Shown here: one piece after another, positions 16,679-25,057 of the stretch | How positions within the stretch are numbered: the first letter of the stretch is position 1 | Layout: each line of letters starts with the position of its first letter | Source: Oceanotoga teriensis | GTDB lineage: Bacteria > Thermotogota > Thermotogae > Petrotogales > Petrotogaceae | Assembly: GCF_003148465.1 (NCBI RefSeq) | Contig: NZ_QGGI01000001.1 | Coordinates: 54,861-95,169, forward strand | Reading direction: 5' to 3' | Length of the DNA: 40,309 nucleotides | The notes under the pieces: generated by a model | Database searches by the model: none | The model's input: the letters and a program-made list of their open reading frames with translations, nothing else | What the model was told of the DNA's origin: nothing | Translations under genes and position numbers: made by a program

Positions 16679-16687
16679 ATTATACCA
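16679..16687 (-). promoter_or_regulatory. Extended -10 promoter of the MATE leader
   Basis: Minus strand TGGTATAAT (TG-n-TATAAT) with no good -35; it would start a leader of roughly 130 nt that contains both hairpins. Confidence 0.5.
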
Positions 16688-16736
16688 TTCTATTATTAAA
16701 AATAAATATAATTTTTATGAAAAATAATGATAAATA

Positions 16737-16745
16737 TGCTATAAT
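16737..16745 (+). promoter_or_regulatory. Extended -10 promoter of pyrR
   Basis: TGCTATAAT (extended -10) 31 bp before the pyrR ATG, followed by AAAGGAG at 16764-16770. The leader is too short for a PyrR-type anti-antiterminator. Confidence 0.5.
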
Positions 16746-16776
16746 GAATGTATAAATGATATGAAAGGAGTTATTT

Positions 16777-17313
16777 ATGAACTTAAAAACTAAAATACTT
16801 GATTCAAAAGATATCAAAAGAACTTTGATGAGATTATCGCACGAAATTGTTGAAAAAAATAAAGGTGTAGAAGATATTATCCTAATTGGTATAAAAACAA
16901 GAGGAGTATTTATAGCTCAAAGATTAAAAGATAATTTGAAATTGATCGAATCTTTTGATGTACCAGTTGGAGAACTTGATGTAACTCCTTATAGAGATGA
17001 CAATAAAAAATCCGAAAACGATACAAGTAAAATAGAAGATAATTTAAATGGTAAAAAAGTTATACTTGTAGATGATGTATTATTCACAGGTAGAACTATA
17101 AGAGCTGCAATGGAAGGATTAATTAAAAGAGGAAGACCTGAATTTATTGAACTTCTTGTTTTAGTTGATAGAGGTCATAGAGAATTTCCAGTTAGAGCAA
17201 ATTATATAGGTAAAAATCTTCCAACATCAAAATCAAGAGAAGAAGTATTAGTAAAATTAGCAAATATAGACACTGACATGGAAGAAGGAGTGTATATTTT
17301 CGAAAAAGAATAA
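16777..17313 (+). CDS. pyrR: PyrR, pyrimidine operon regulator / uracil phosphoribosyltransferase
   Basis: 178 residues, the usual PyrR length. The PRPP loop is KKVILVDDVLFTGRTIRAAM; IGIKTRGVFIAQRL and VPVGELDVTPYRDD are the other PyrR-specific blocks, and LVDRGHREFPVRANYIGKNL near the end is the substrate hood and RNA-binding surface. PyrR binds pyr mRNA leaders in response to UMP and also makes UMP from uracil and PRPP. It stands alone: no pyr genes are next to it, so any targets are elsewhere. The following gene, glgP, has its own promoter. Confidence 0.93.
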   Translation: MNLKTKILDSKDIKRTLMRLSHEIVEKNKGVEDIILIGIKTRGVFIAQRLKDNLKLIESFDVPVGELDVTPYRDDNKKSENDTSKIEDNLNGKKVILVDDVLFTGRTIRAAMEGLIKRGRPEFIELLVLVDRGHREFPVRANYIGKNLPTSKSREEVLVKLANIDTDMEEGVYIFEKE

Positions 17314-17329
17314 AAATTTTCGTTTTAAC

Positions 17330-17357
17330 TTGATTTTCACAATTTTTCTGGTATAAT
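17330..17357 (+). promoter_or_regulatory. Promoter of glgP
   Basis: TTGATT (17330-17335), 16-bp spacer, and an extended -10 TGGTATAAT ending at 17357. AGGGAGG (17394-17400) is the ribosome site. Confidence 0.7.
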
Positions 17358-17407
17358 TTAATCAGTCGCTTGGAAAAAAATTTCACATTTTGGAGGGAGG
17401 ATATCCA

Positions 17408-19969
17408 ATGAAATTTTTAAATAAGGTTACAGCTGTTGCTAAATTACCTGAAAGAATATCAGGTTTAAAAGAGATATCTAAAAATTTATGGTGGACATGG
17501 AATTATGATTGTCAGACTTTATTTGAAGATATTGATAAAGTTCTTTGGGAAAAAACAAATCATAACCCTGTTATATTTTTGAAACAAGTAAATCAAAAAA
17601 GTCTTGATAAAGTTGTTTCAAATGATTCTTTTTTAGAAAGATATGATAACGTTTTTAGTAGCTTTAAATCATATTTACAGGAAAAGAACACTTGGTTTAA
17701 TTCTACTCATAAAAATTATAACGATGGCGAAATAGCTTATTTTTGTGCTGAGTATGGACTACACGAATCATTTCCTATATACTCTGGAGGACTTGGAGTT
17801 CTTGCCGGTGATCATGTAAAAACTGCTTCAGATTTAGGTTTACCTTTTGTTGCAGTTGGTTTCTTATATAAAGAAGGATATTTCATACAAAAACTTGATT
17901 CAAATGGAAATCAAGAAAGTCATTATATTAATTATGATTTTTCGGATTTTCCTGTTGAACCCGCTAAAGATGAAAATAATGAAGATATATATATAGAAAT
18001 GAATATATTGAGAAGAAAAGTATATGTAAAATTATGGAAAATAGATGTAGGCAGAGTTCCTCTGTATTTATTAGATACTGATATAGATCAAAATGATCCT
18101 GAAGATAGATTATTAACACATAGACTTTATGGTGGAGACCATGAAATGAGAATCAAACAAGAAATTCTTCTTGGAATAGCTGGTGTGAAAGCTTTAAGAA
18201 GAGTTGGAGTAAATCCTTCTGTTTGGCATATGAATGAAGGACATGCAGCATTTTTAAATCTTGAAAGAATTAGAGAATTTGCAGAAAAGGGATTAAATTT
18301 CAAGCAATCTGTTGAAGCTGTAAGATCTAATTCTATTTTTACAACTCATACACCTGTACCAGCTGGTAACGATGCTTTTCCTGTACATATGATAGAAAGA
18401 TACTTTAACTATTATTGGGAGAACCTCGGTGCTTCAAGAGATGAATTCTTTAATCTTGGTTTAGAAATTAGAGAAGATGGTTCACATATGTTCTCTATGA
18501 CAATACTTGCATTAAAACTAGCAGGAAGGTCTAATGGAGTTTCTGAGCTTCATGGAAAAGTATCAAGAAATTTATGGAAACATGCTTGGGAAGGTTTAGA
18601 AGCTGTTGAAGTACCTATAACTCATGTTACAAATGGTGTTCATTCAGAAACATGGATATCTAATGATTTACAAAAACTTTTTGATAAATATCTCAGTACA
18701 GATTGGAGAAATAAATTAGATGATCCAGATATTTGGAGTAAGGTAGATGACATTCCAGATGAAGAAATATGGACTATACATAAGAAATTAAAATCTGATT
18801 TAATAAGATTTTTACATGATAGAATTAAACTTCAAAGAGCAAGACATGGTGAAACAGTAGAGCAATTAAATGAAATAGAAAAAATAGGTGATAACAATAT
18901 ATTAACTATAGGTTTTGCAAGAAGATTTGCAACATATAAAAGAGCTACTTTAATATTCAAAGATTTAGAAAGACTCGAAAAAATATTAAACGATGAAGAA
19001 AAACCTGTACAATTAATATTTGCCGGTAAAGCTCATCCAGCAGATAAACCAGGTCAAGAGTTGATCAAAAGAATCTATGAAATTTCAAGAATGCCTAAAT
19101 TTAAAAATAAAATAATTATATTAGAAAACTATGATATGAATATGGCAAGATATTTAGTAAGTGGTGTAGATATGTGGTTAAATAATCCAAGAAGACCTCA
19201 TGAAGCATCTGGTACATCTGGAGAAAAAGCTGGAATGAATGGAGCTATTAATTTTTCTGTATTAGATGGTTGGTGGGTTGAAGGTTTTGATGGCAATAAT
19301 GGTTGGGCAATAGGTGATAATAGGGATTATGAAGATCTTGAACTTCAAGATAAGATTGATAGTGTATCTATTTATAATCAACTGGAAAATGAAATTATCC
19401 CTAAATATTATAATACTTCAGATAAAGGATATTCACATGATTGGATTGAAGTAATGAAAAATTCTATAAAAACAGTTTCATCGTTCTTTAACACTCATAG
19501 AATGCTCAAAGAATATACACAAAAACTTTATATGCCAGCAATTGTTCAGGGAAAAAATTTCTATTCAAATGATTTTGAAATAGTAAAAGATTTTACTTAT
19601 TGGAAAGAAATCTTAGAAAGAAATTGGAATTCTATAAAAATAAAAGCAGTTGTAGATACTGATTTATCAGAAGAAATTGCAGTTGGTAAAGAAATAAATG
19701 TCAATGCAGAAATATATTTACCAGGAATAGGACCAGATTCAATAACTCCAGAAATTATAATAGCAAGATTAGAAGATGAAAAAGTAGTTTCTATTAAATC
19801 TTTTGATTTAAAACTAAAAAAAGAAATTCAAAAAGATTTATATAAATTTGAAGGAACTTTCGAAATAGAAGAAAGAGGTAATTATGGTTACAATGTTAGA
19901 GTAATTGCTAATCATCCCTTTATGCCTCATAGAAATTATTTAATGAATTTCGTAAAATATCCTGAATAA
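17408..19969 (+). CDS. glgP: Alpha-glucan (glycogen/maltodextrin) phosphorylase
   Basis: 853 residues from ATG 17408; a TTG at 17390 in frame sits on the ribosome site. GT35 family of the AgpA type with the N-terminal DUF3417 segment (ERISGLKEISKNLWWTWNYD). AEYGLHESFPIYSGGLGVLA, VWHMNEGHAAFLNLERIREF and FTTHTPVPAGNDAF form the glucan and phosphate site; the PLP lysine is Lys607 in EASGTSGEKAGMNGA, where most relatives have G-M-K, here G-E-K. It releases glucose 1-phosphate from storage or imported glucans. Cytosolic, single-gene transcript ending at the terminator at 19979. Confidence 0.93.
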   Translation: MKFLNKVTAVAKLPERISGLKEISKNLWWTWNYDCQTLFEDIDKVLWEKTNHNPVIFLKQVNQKSLDKVVSNDSFLERYDNVFSSFKSYLQEKNTWFNSTHKNYNDGEIAYFCAEYGLHESFPIYSGGLGVLAGDHVKTASDLGLPFVAVGFLYKEGYFIQKLDSNGNQESHYINYDFSDFPVEPAKDENNEDIYIEMNILRRKVYVKLWKIDVGRVPLYLLDTDIDQNDPEDRLLTHRLYGGDHEMRIKQEILLGIAGVKALRRVGVNPSVWHMNEGHAAFLNLERIREFAEKGLNFKQSVEAVRSNSIFTTHTPVPAGNDAFPVHMIERYFNYYWENLGASRDEFFNLGLEIREDGSHMFSMTILALKLAGRSNGVSELHGKVSRNLWKHAWEGLEAVEVPITHVTNGVHSETWISNDLQKLFDKYLSTDWRNKLDDPDIWSKVDDIPDEEIWTIHKKLKSDLIRFLHDRIKLQRARHGETVEQLNEIEKIGDNNILTIGFARRFATYKRATLIFKDLERLEKILNDEEKPVQLIFAGKAHPADKPGQELIKRIYEISRMPKFKNKIIILENYDMNMARYLVSGVDMWLNNPRRPHEASGTSGEKAGMNGAINFSVLDGWWVEGFDGNNGWAIGDNRDYEDLELQDKIDSVSIYNQLENEIIPKYYNTSDKGYSHDWIEVMKNSIKTVSSFFNTHRMLKEYTQKLYMPAIVQGKNFYSNDFEIVKDFTYWKEILERNWNSIKIKAVVDTDLSEEIAVGKEINVNAEIYLPGIGPDSITPEIIIARLEDEKVVSIKSFDLKLKKEIQKDLYKFEGTFEIEERGNYGYNVRVIANHPFMPHRNYLMNFVKYPE

Positions 19970-19978
19970 AAAAATAAA

Positions 19979-20009
19979 CCTGATTTAGATTCATCTAAAT
20001 CAGGTTTTT
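19979..20009. terminator. Bidirectional terminator between glgP and the acidic-protein gene
   Basis: Perfect 11-bp stem CCTGATTTAGA / TCTAAATCAGG with a 4-base loop, flanked by A- and T-runs on both sides; serves two convergent genes. Confidence 0.92.
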
Positions 20010-20012
20010 ATT

Positions 20013-20543
20013 TTATAATATTGGAAATCTCAAACCCTGTATATATGGATCATTTTTTTCAAACTCTCCAGAATATTCATCAACAACTTCTAAGTTTTCA
20101 TAATTAACAACCGTCATATAGCATTCTCCACTATCATTTTCAGTAAAAATTGAAGGATAATACACCAAATCTTCATCATCCACTTCTTCAATATCATCAT
20201 CATCTGTTATGTTAACTTCTGAAAGAATAGAATATGATTTTATATCTATTACATCTTTTATTTTTTCTAAGAAATTATTAAATGCTTCTAATTGTTCTTC
20301 GCTTTCTACTTCAAAAGGGAAATATATAGGTATTATATCTTCTATATAGTTTAAATCTTCTATATATTCTTTTAACTCAACAGCATATTCTTTATCAAAA
20401 TCATTGACATATTTTATAAAATCCTCTTTAGTATTTTCATTGAGACTAGCCCATACAACTATAACAGGATGAATATGATCTTTATGTATAAAGCCATCAT
20501 TCAATGCACTGTCTAAGAATAATTTATGAAACTTATCTTTCAT
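20013..20543 (-). CDS. Acidic protein of unknown function
   Basis: 176 residues, strongly acidic, with a D/E-rich stretch in the middle (ITDDDDIEEVDDEDLVYYPS). No signal peptide, membrane segment or known motif. It starts MKDKFHKLFLDSALNDGFIH after GGAGGTG and lies 18 bp downstream of the ribonucleotide reductase gene, so it is co-transcribed with it. The regular hydrophobic pattern suggests a folded alpha/beta domain with an acidic loop. I do not recognise the family; a role linked to the reductase is only positional inference. Confidence 0.75.
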   Translation of the reverse strand: MKDKFHKLFLDSALNDGFIHKDHIHPVIVVWASLNENTKEDFIKYVNDFDKEYAVELKEYIEDLNYIEDIIPIYFPFEVESEEQLEAFNNFLEKIKDVIDIKSYSILSEVNITDDDDIEEVDDEDLVYYPSIFTENDSGECYMTVVNYENLEVVDEYSGEFEKNDPYIQGLRFPIL

Positions 20544-20561
20544 TTTACACCTCCACTTTAT

Positions 20562-23066
20562 TTAAGAGCATTTTGACCATCCACATGTTTTACAAGAGGT
20601 GCATCCAGACTCCATCATCAAAGAGTTTTTAGATAAACAACTTGGACAATAAGTATTTTTTTCAGAATCTATATAAACACCTTTTTCATATTTCAGACCA
20701 TTAACATGAACAAATTTCTCTATATCTTCTTTAGATTTTGGTATTCCTGTTTTTATAAATTCAAAATCTCCGTTTTCTTCTTTCCATAAATTAGTAAAAT
20801 CATCTATTGCTTTTTTTACTTCTTCAGCTAAGTTTTTACAATAACCGCCTTTGACTTTCTTAAGTTGTTCAATTATTTCATCAGCGGATACTCCAGCTCT
20901 AAGAGCTATTGAAGACAATCTTCCTATTATTTCTGTTGTTTCAGTTCCATCAGATAAAAATACTTCTATCGCTTCTCCATTATCATCAAAAGAAACTGTT
21001 ATATAAATAGTTGAATCATCAAATTTAAATTTTCTTGTTACACTTCTAAGAGTTTCTTTTCTTGGTCTTGCTCTTAATTTGTGTTTTTCATCTAATACAA
21101 AAAATGTTATTTTCTGATCATCTTTTTTTTCTTTATTTGCCGTCAAAACTTGAGTCTGAAGACTTCCATCTCTATATATTGTAATTCCTTTAATATTTAA
21201 ATCAAAAGATTTTTTATATATATCATAGACTTCTTCAACCGTTATTTCATTAGGCATATTTATCGTTTTTGAACATGAAGCATCTAAATAACTTTGAATT
21301 ACATGTTGAGCTAAAAGATGATCTATTGGTTTTATATCCATAGAAGTAACAAAAACCTTTTTTAGATTTTCATCTATTTCTTCAATGTTTTGAATAGTTC
21401 CAGAATCTATTATCTTAGCTTCAAGATTTTCAGTAAGATGAGAGTTAAGTTTATTAATTAAAATATTATTTATATACGGTAAAGGCACTTTTTTACCTTC
21501 TTTATCAGTCATATATCTTATATAAGCAAGCATAAAATTAGGTTCTATTCCACTTGAAGTATCTGCTATATTAGATATAGAGCCAGTAGGAGCTATTGTA
21601 TTTGTTTGTACATTTCTTTTAAAATGTTTTGCTTCATTTTTAAAATGTTCCCTTATTTTAGAATTCCATTCTTTTATAAATTCATCATATTCATCTTCAA
21701 GTAATGGCATAGGTATAAATCCATCTTTATATTTTGATTTCTCAAAAGAAGGAAAATTCCCTCTTTCTTTAGCTAATTTTGAACTTGATACATGAGAAAA
21801 ATATGCTAATGCGGCTGTTGCATTCGCCATAAACTTTCTTCCTTCTTCACTGCTATAAGAAATCTCTTTTTTATATAATGTATCTGCCATTCCCATTATA
21901 CCTAATCCTATAAATCTTTGATCTTTGGAGATTTCATCTATTTCCTTCAAAGGATATACATTTATATCTATTACATCATCTAAAAATCTTGTACACCAAT
22001 ATATTATTTCTTCAAATAATCTCTGTGAATCTGAAAAAGGATTTCCTATATCAATAATATCGATTAATTTTGATATATCAATAGATCCTAAATTACAACT
22101 TCCAAAAGGTGGCAATGGCTCTTCACCACAAGGATTGGTAGCACTTACTGGTGTATGTTCACTCATTGCATAATATTGATTATGTTTTCCAAGAAATAAT
22201 AATCCTGGATCTCCTGATCTCCAAGCATTTTCAGATATTATCTTCAAAAGTTCTTCAGCTTTTATGTTTCCTTTTCTATCAGAAATATCATGTTTCAATT
22301 TTATTTCAGTGTCATTTTCTAAAGAATTTTTAAAATCTTCAATATCATCTATATCTACAGATATATTAAAATAATTTAAGACAGAGTTACCATTATTATC
22401 TTTTTTTGCTTTTATAAAATCTAAAACATCTGGATGATTATATTTCAAAACAGCCATTTGTGCAGCTCTTCTTGCTCCTCCTTGTTCTATAGTAGATGCC
22501 GATGTATTAAAAACATGCATAAAACTTATAGGCCCAGAAGATTTTCCACCAGTTCCAGCAATTGAAGAACCTTTAGGTCTTAATACAGAAAAATCATAAC
22601 CAACTCCACCACCATATTTCATTATCATTGCAGATTGTTTTACAGATTCAAATATTCCATTCATAGAATCATCCATAGGTACAACAAAACAAGCTGAAAG
22701 CATATTATGTTTTGACCTTGAATCATATATTTTTTTATAATCCTGTAAAGTCATATCTTCTGAATTTTTTTGAAAAACTTCTCTATCTATAGCTTTTCCA
22801 GTGTTAAATATAGTTGGACTGTTTGGTAAAAAAACTCTTGAATTAATTAGATTAAAGTATATTTCTTCTATTCTTTTTATCTCTTTTTCATCTTTAATAT
22901 AATTAATTTCAGCAGATGAAACATGTCTTGAAATTCTCCTCGCTATTTGTTCCCAAGAATCTTCCAAATAATTTCCTTCGCCATCTTTTAGAAAATATCT
23001 ATCTTTTAATATTGTATAAGCATTTCTTGATATTTTCTTATTCAAAGATTTTAATTTTTCTATCAT
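20562..23066 (-). CDS. nrdJ: Vitamin B12-dependent (class II) ribonucleotide reductase
   Basis: 834 residues from ATG 23066 (GGGGG about 8 bases upstream; a TTG one codon earlier is less likely). Contains the reductase barrel blocks NMLSACFVVPMDDSMNGIFE (first active-site Cys region), MKYGGGVGYDFSVLRPKGSS, ATNPCGEEPLPPFGSCNLGS (catalytic Cys and Glu) and QTNTIAPTGSISNIADTSSG. The C-terminus ends in a Cys-rich zinc-ribbon, CPSCLSKNSLMMESGCTSCK plus CGWSKCS, which supplies the reducing thiols. Length and tail are typical of class II enzymes, which use adenosylcobalamin and need no oxygen, in line with an anaerobe. No B12 riboswitch fits the short upstream gap. Confidence 0.95.
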   Translation of the reverse strand: MIEKLKSLNKKISRNAYTILKDRYFLKDGEGNYLEDSWEQIARRISRHVSSAEINYIKDEKEIKRIEEIYFNLINSRVFLPNSPTIFNTGKAIDREVFQKNSEDMTLQDYKKIYDSRSKHNMLSACFVVPMDDSMNGIFESVKQSAMIMKYGGGVGYDFSVLRPKGSSIAGTGGKSSGPISFMHVFNTSASTIEQGGARRAAQMAVLKYNHPDVLDFIKAKKDNNGNSVLNYFNISVDIDDIEDFKNSLENDTEIKLKHDISDRKGNIKAEELLKIISENAWRSGDPGLLFLGKHNQYYAMSEHTPVSATNPCGEEPLPPFGSCNLGSIDISKLIDIIDIGNPFSDSQRLFEEIIYWCTRFLDDVIDINVYPLKEIDEISKDQRFIGLGIMGMADTLYKKEISYSSEEGRKFMANATAALAYFSHVSSSKLAKERGNFPSFEKSKYKDGFIPMPLLEDEYDEFIKEWNSKIREHFKNEAKHFKRNVQTNTIAPTGSISNIADTSSGIEPNFMLAYIRYMTDKEGKKVPLPYINNILINKLNSHLTENLEAKIIDSGTIQNIEEIDENLKKVFVTSMDIKPIDHLLAQHVIQSYLDASCSKTINMPNEITVEEVYDIYKKSFDLNIKGITIYRDGSLQTQVLTANKEKKDDQKITFFVLDEKHKLRARPRKETLRSVTRKFKFDDSTIYITVSFDDNGEAIEVFLSDGTETTEIIGRLSSIALRAGVSADEIIEQLKKVKGGYCKNLAEEVKKAIDDFTNLWKEENGDFEFIKTGIPKSKEDIEKFVHVNGLKYEKGVYIDSEKNTYCPSCLSKNSLMMESGCTSCKTCGWSKCS

Positions 23067-23190
23067 CAAACAACCCCCTTAAAAAATAATCAAAGTTATT
23101 ATATCAGATTTATCAACATATAGTATTAAAAATATGTTATTTTTTAGATATGTAACAATATATAGTTTTATGTAAAAAAGGGGTATATAT

Positions 23191-24423
23191 TTATTTCATG
23201 AAGTTTTCTATATCTTCAATCTCTTTTATTATCTCTTTGGATAAATTTTCACATCCATTTTCAGTTATTAGTAGATCATCTTCAATTCTTATTCCAATAT
23301 TTTCTTCTGGAATATAAAGTCCGGGTTCATTAGTAATTATCATACCAGGTTCAAATTCTTTTCCTCTTTGTCCAACATCATGAGTATCAAGTCCTAAAAA
23401 ATGTCCAATAGAATGAAAATAATATTTAGAAAGATCTTTTTCATCTTCTATTAATCCTAATTTTTTACATCCATCTGCAAGAAGTCTTTTTGAAAGTTCA
23501 TTAAGGTTTCCCAATGTAATACCAGGTTTAGCATTATTTTCGATTTCTTTCATAGTATCTAAAATAACATTATAAATATCCTTTTGTCTTTGAGTAAATC
23601 TACCATTAACTGGAAATGTTCTTGATATATCAGCTGAATAATTATTCCATTTTGCTCCAAGATCAAAAAGAATAAGATCTCCATTAGAAGCTTTAGAATT
23701 ATTAGATGAATAATGCAAAATAGCTCCATTTTTTCCTGATGCAGCAATGGTAGGAAAGGCATATTCTGTAACTCCATTTGATTTTAAAATAAAATCAAAA
23801 TAAGCTTCTATTTGATATTCCATCATATCTGGTTTACTATTTTTCATCATTTCATAAATTCCATTTTTGGTTATTTCAATAGCTTTTTTAGTCATATCTA
23901 TTTCATATTCATCTTTAACTGTTCTTAAATCATTTATCTCATAAAATAAATTATGTATTTTTAAATGTGGATATCTTTTATTTATTTTGTTCGCATAAGT
24001 TATATCAGGATTTTTTTTATCTTCATGATTATAATTTTCAATATTAAAATAAATATTTTCATACTTAGAATTTAATAATGCATCTATATAACTATTAAAA
24101 TTTTCTAAATACATTATTTTTTCTATTCCTGAGATTTCTTGAGTTTCATCGGGGCTCATCTTTTCGCCAATCCATCTTGCTAATTGTTCATCATTTTTTT
24201 CTATAAACAAATATTCTTGAGTTTTATAATTTAATTTTGTCAAAACTAATATAAATTTTTCTTCTTCTAAACCCGTTAAATAATAAAAATTATAATTTGG
24301 ATGAAATTTATAATTTTCATCTGCACTTTTATGAATAGGATTCCCACAAAATATTACAGCAATAGAATTATCTTTCATATAATTTAATATTTTATTTCTT
24401 CTCTTTTGAAAAAAATGTTTCAA
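23191..24423 (-). CDS. Xaa-Pro aminopeptidase (M24B family)
   Basis: 410 residues starting at TTG 24423 (GGGAGG seven bases upstream). The N-terminal creatinase-like domain (1-170) includes CGNPIHKSADENYKFHPNYN and FYYLTGLEEEKFIL. The C-terminal pita-bread domain has the five metal ligands: the two aspartates in ILFDLGAKWNNYSADISRTF, His in YYFHSIGHFLGLDTHD, Glu in NEPGLYIPEENIG and Glu in IRIEDDLLI. It removes an N-terminal residue before proline from peptides in the cytosol, with two Mn2+ or Co2+. Monocistronic; divergent from ruvC. Confidence 0.93.
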   Translation of the reverse strand: MKHFFQKRRNKILNYMKDNSIAVIFCGNPIHKSADENYKFHPNYNFYYLTGLEEEKFILVLTKLNYKTQEYLFIEKNDEQLARWIGEKMSPDETQEISGIEKIMYLENFNSYIDALLNSKYENIYFNIENYNHEDKKNPDITYANKINKRYPHLKIHNLFYEINDLRTVKDEYEIDMTKKAIEITKNGIYEMMKNSKPDMMEYQIEAYFDFILKSNGVTEYAFPTIAASGKNGAILHYSSNNSKASNGDLILFDLGAKWNNYSADISRTFPVNGRFTQRQKDIYNVILDTMKEIENNAKPGITLGNLNELSKRLLADGCKKLGLIEDEKDLSKYYFHSIGHFLGLDTHDVGQRGKEFEPGMIITNEPGLYIPEENIGIRIEDDLLITENGCENLSKEIIKEIEDIENFMK

Positions 24424-24571
24424 TTTTATTCCTCCCTCTATTGATAAAATAATTATACTTTAATTATAACACGTAAGATTTTTTTCAAGTTACTTATGAT
24501 AAAATTAATTTTGATACTGTATAATAAATTTAGACTTTATTATAAATGTTTTTACAAGAGGTGTATTTTTT

Positions 24572-25057
24572 ATGCGAATTTTAGGAATTGATCCTGGTTA
24601 TGGAAGAATTGGTTATGGATTATTAGATAAAACAGGAAATAAATTTAAAACTGTTAACTATGGAGTTATTTATACTGATAAAGAATTAGATTTGCCTTCA
24701 AGGCTTCATCAGATTCAAAATTCCATTTATGAATTAGTAGATAAATATGAACCTGATGAATCTTCAGTTGAAGAATTATTCTTTTTTAGAAATGTTACAA
24801 CCGCTATTCAAGTTGGAGAAGCAAGAGGTGTAATATTAGTTTCTTTAGTTGAGAAGAACATACCAATTTATGAATACACTCCATTTCAGATAAAACAAGC
24901 TGTAACGGGTTATGGAAGAGCTGAAAAAGGTCAAATACAAAGAACTTTAAAATTACTTTTAAATTTAAAAAAGACTCCTACTCCAGATGACGCTGCTGAT
25001 GCTTTAGCTGCAGCTTTTTGTCATGGGAATTTTAGAGGTGTTAATTTTGCAAAATAA
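24572..25057 (+). CDS. ruvC: Holliday junction resolvase RuvC
   Basis: 161 residues. Catalytic acids: Asp7 in MRILGIDPGYG, Glu67 in SVEELFF, and Asp140/Asp143 in TPDDAADALA. NVTTAIQVGEARGVIL and TPFQIKQAVTGYGRAEKGQI are conserved junction-binding blocks. It nicks Holliday junctions made by recombination as a dimer with RuvAB. First gene of an operon with polC, whose start overlaps its end by 11 bp; this neighbourhood joins recombination to replication. Confidence 0.95.
   Translation: MRILGIDPGYGRIGYGLLDKTGNKFKTVNYGVIYTDKELDLPSRLHQIQNSIYELVDKYEPDESSVEELFFFRNVTTAIQVGEARGVILVSLVEKNIPIYEYTPFQIKQAVTGYGRAEKGQIQRTLKLLLNLKKTPTPDDAADALAAAFCHGNFRGVNFAK

Noticed and set aside
23070-23190. Cobalamin riboswitch before nrdJ
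   Set aside because: The gap is only about 120 bp, too short for the roughly 200-nt element, and no B12-box-like sequence is visible.
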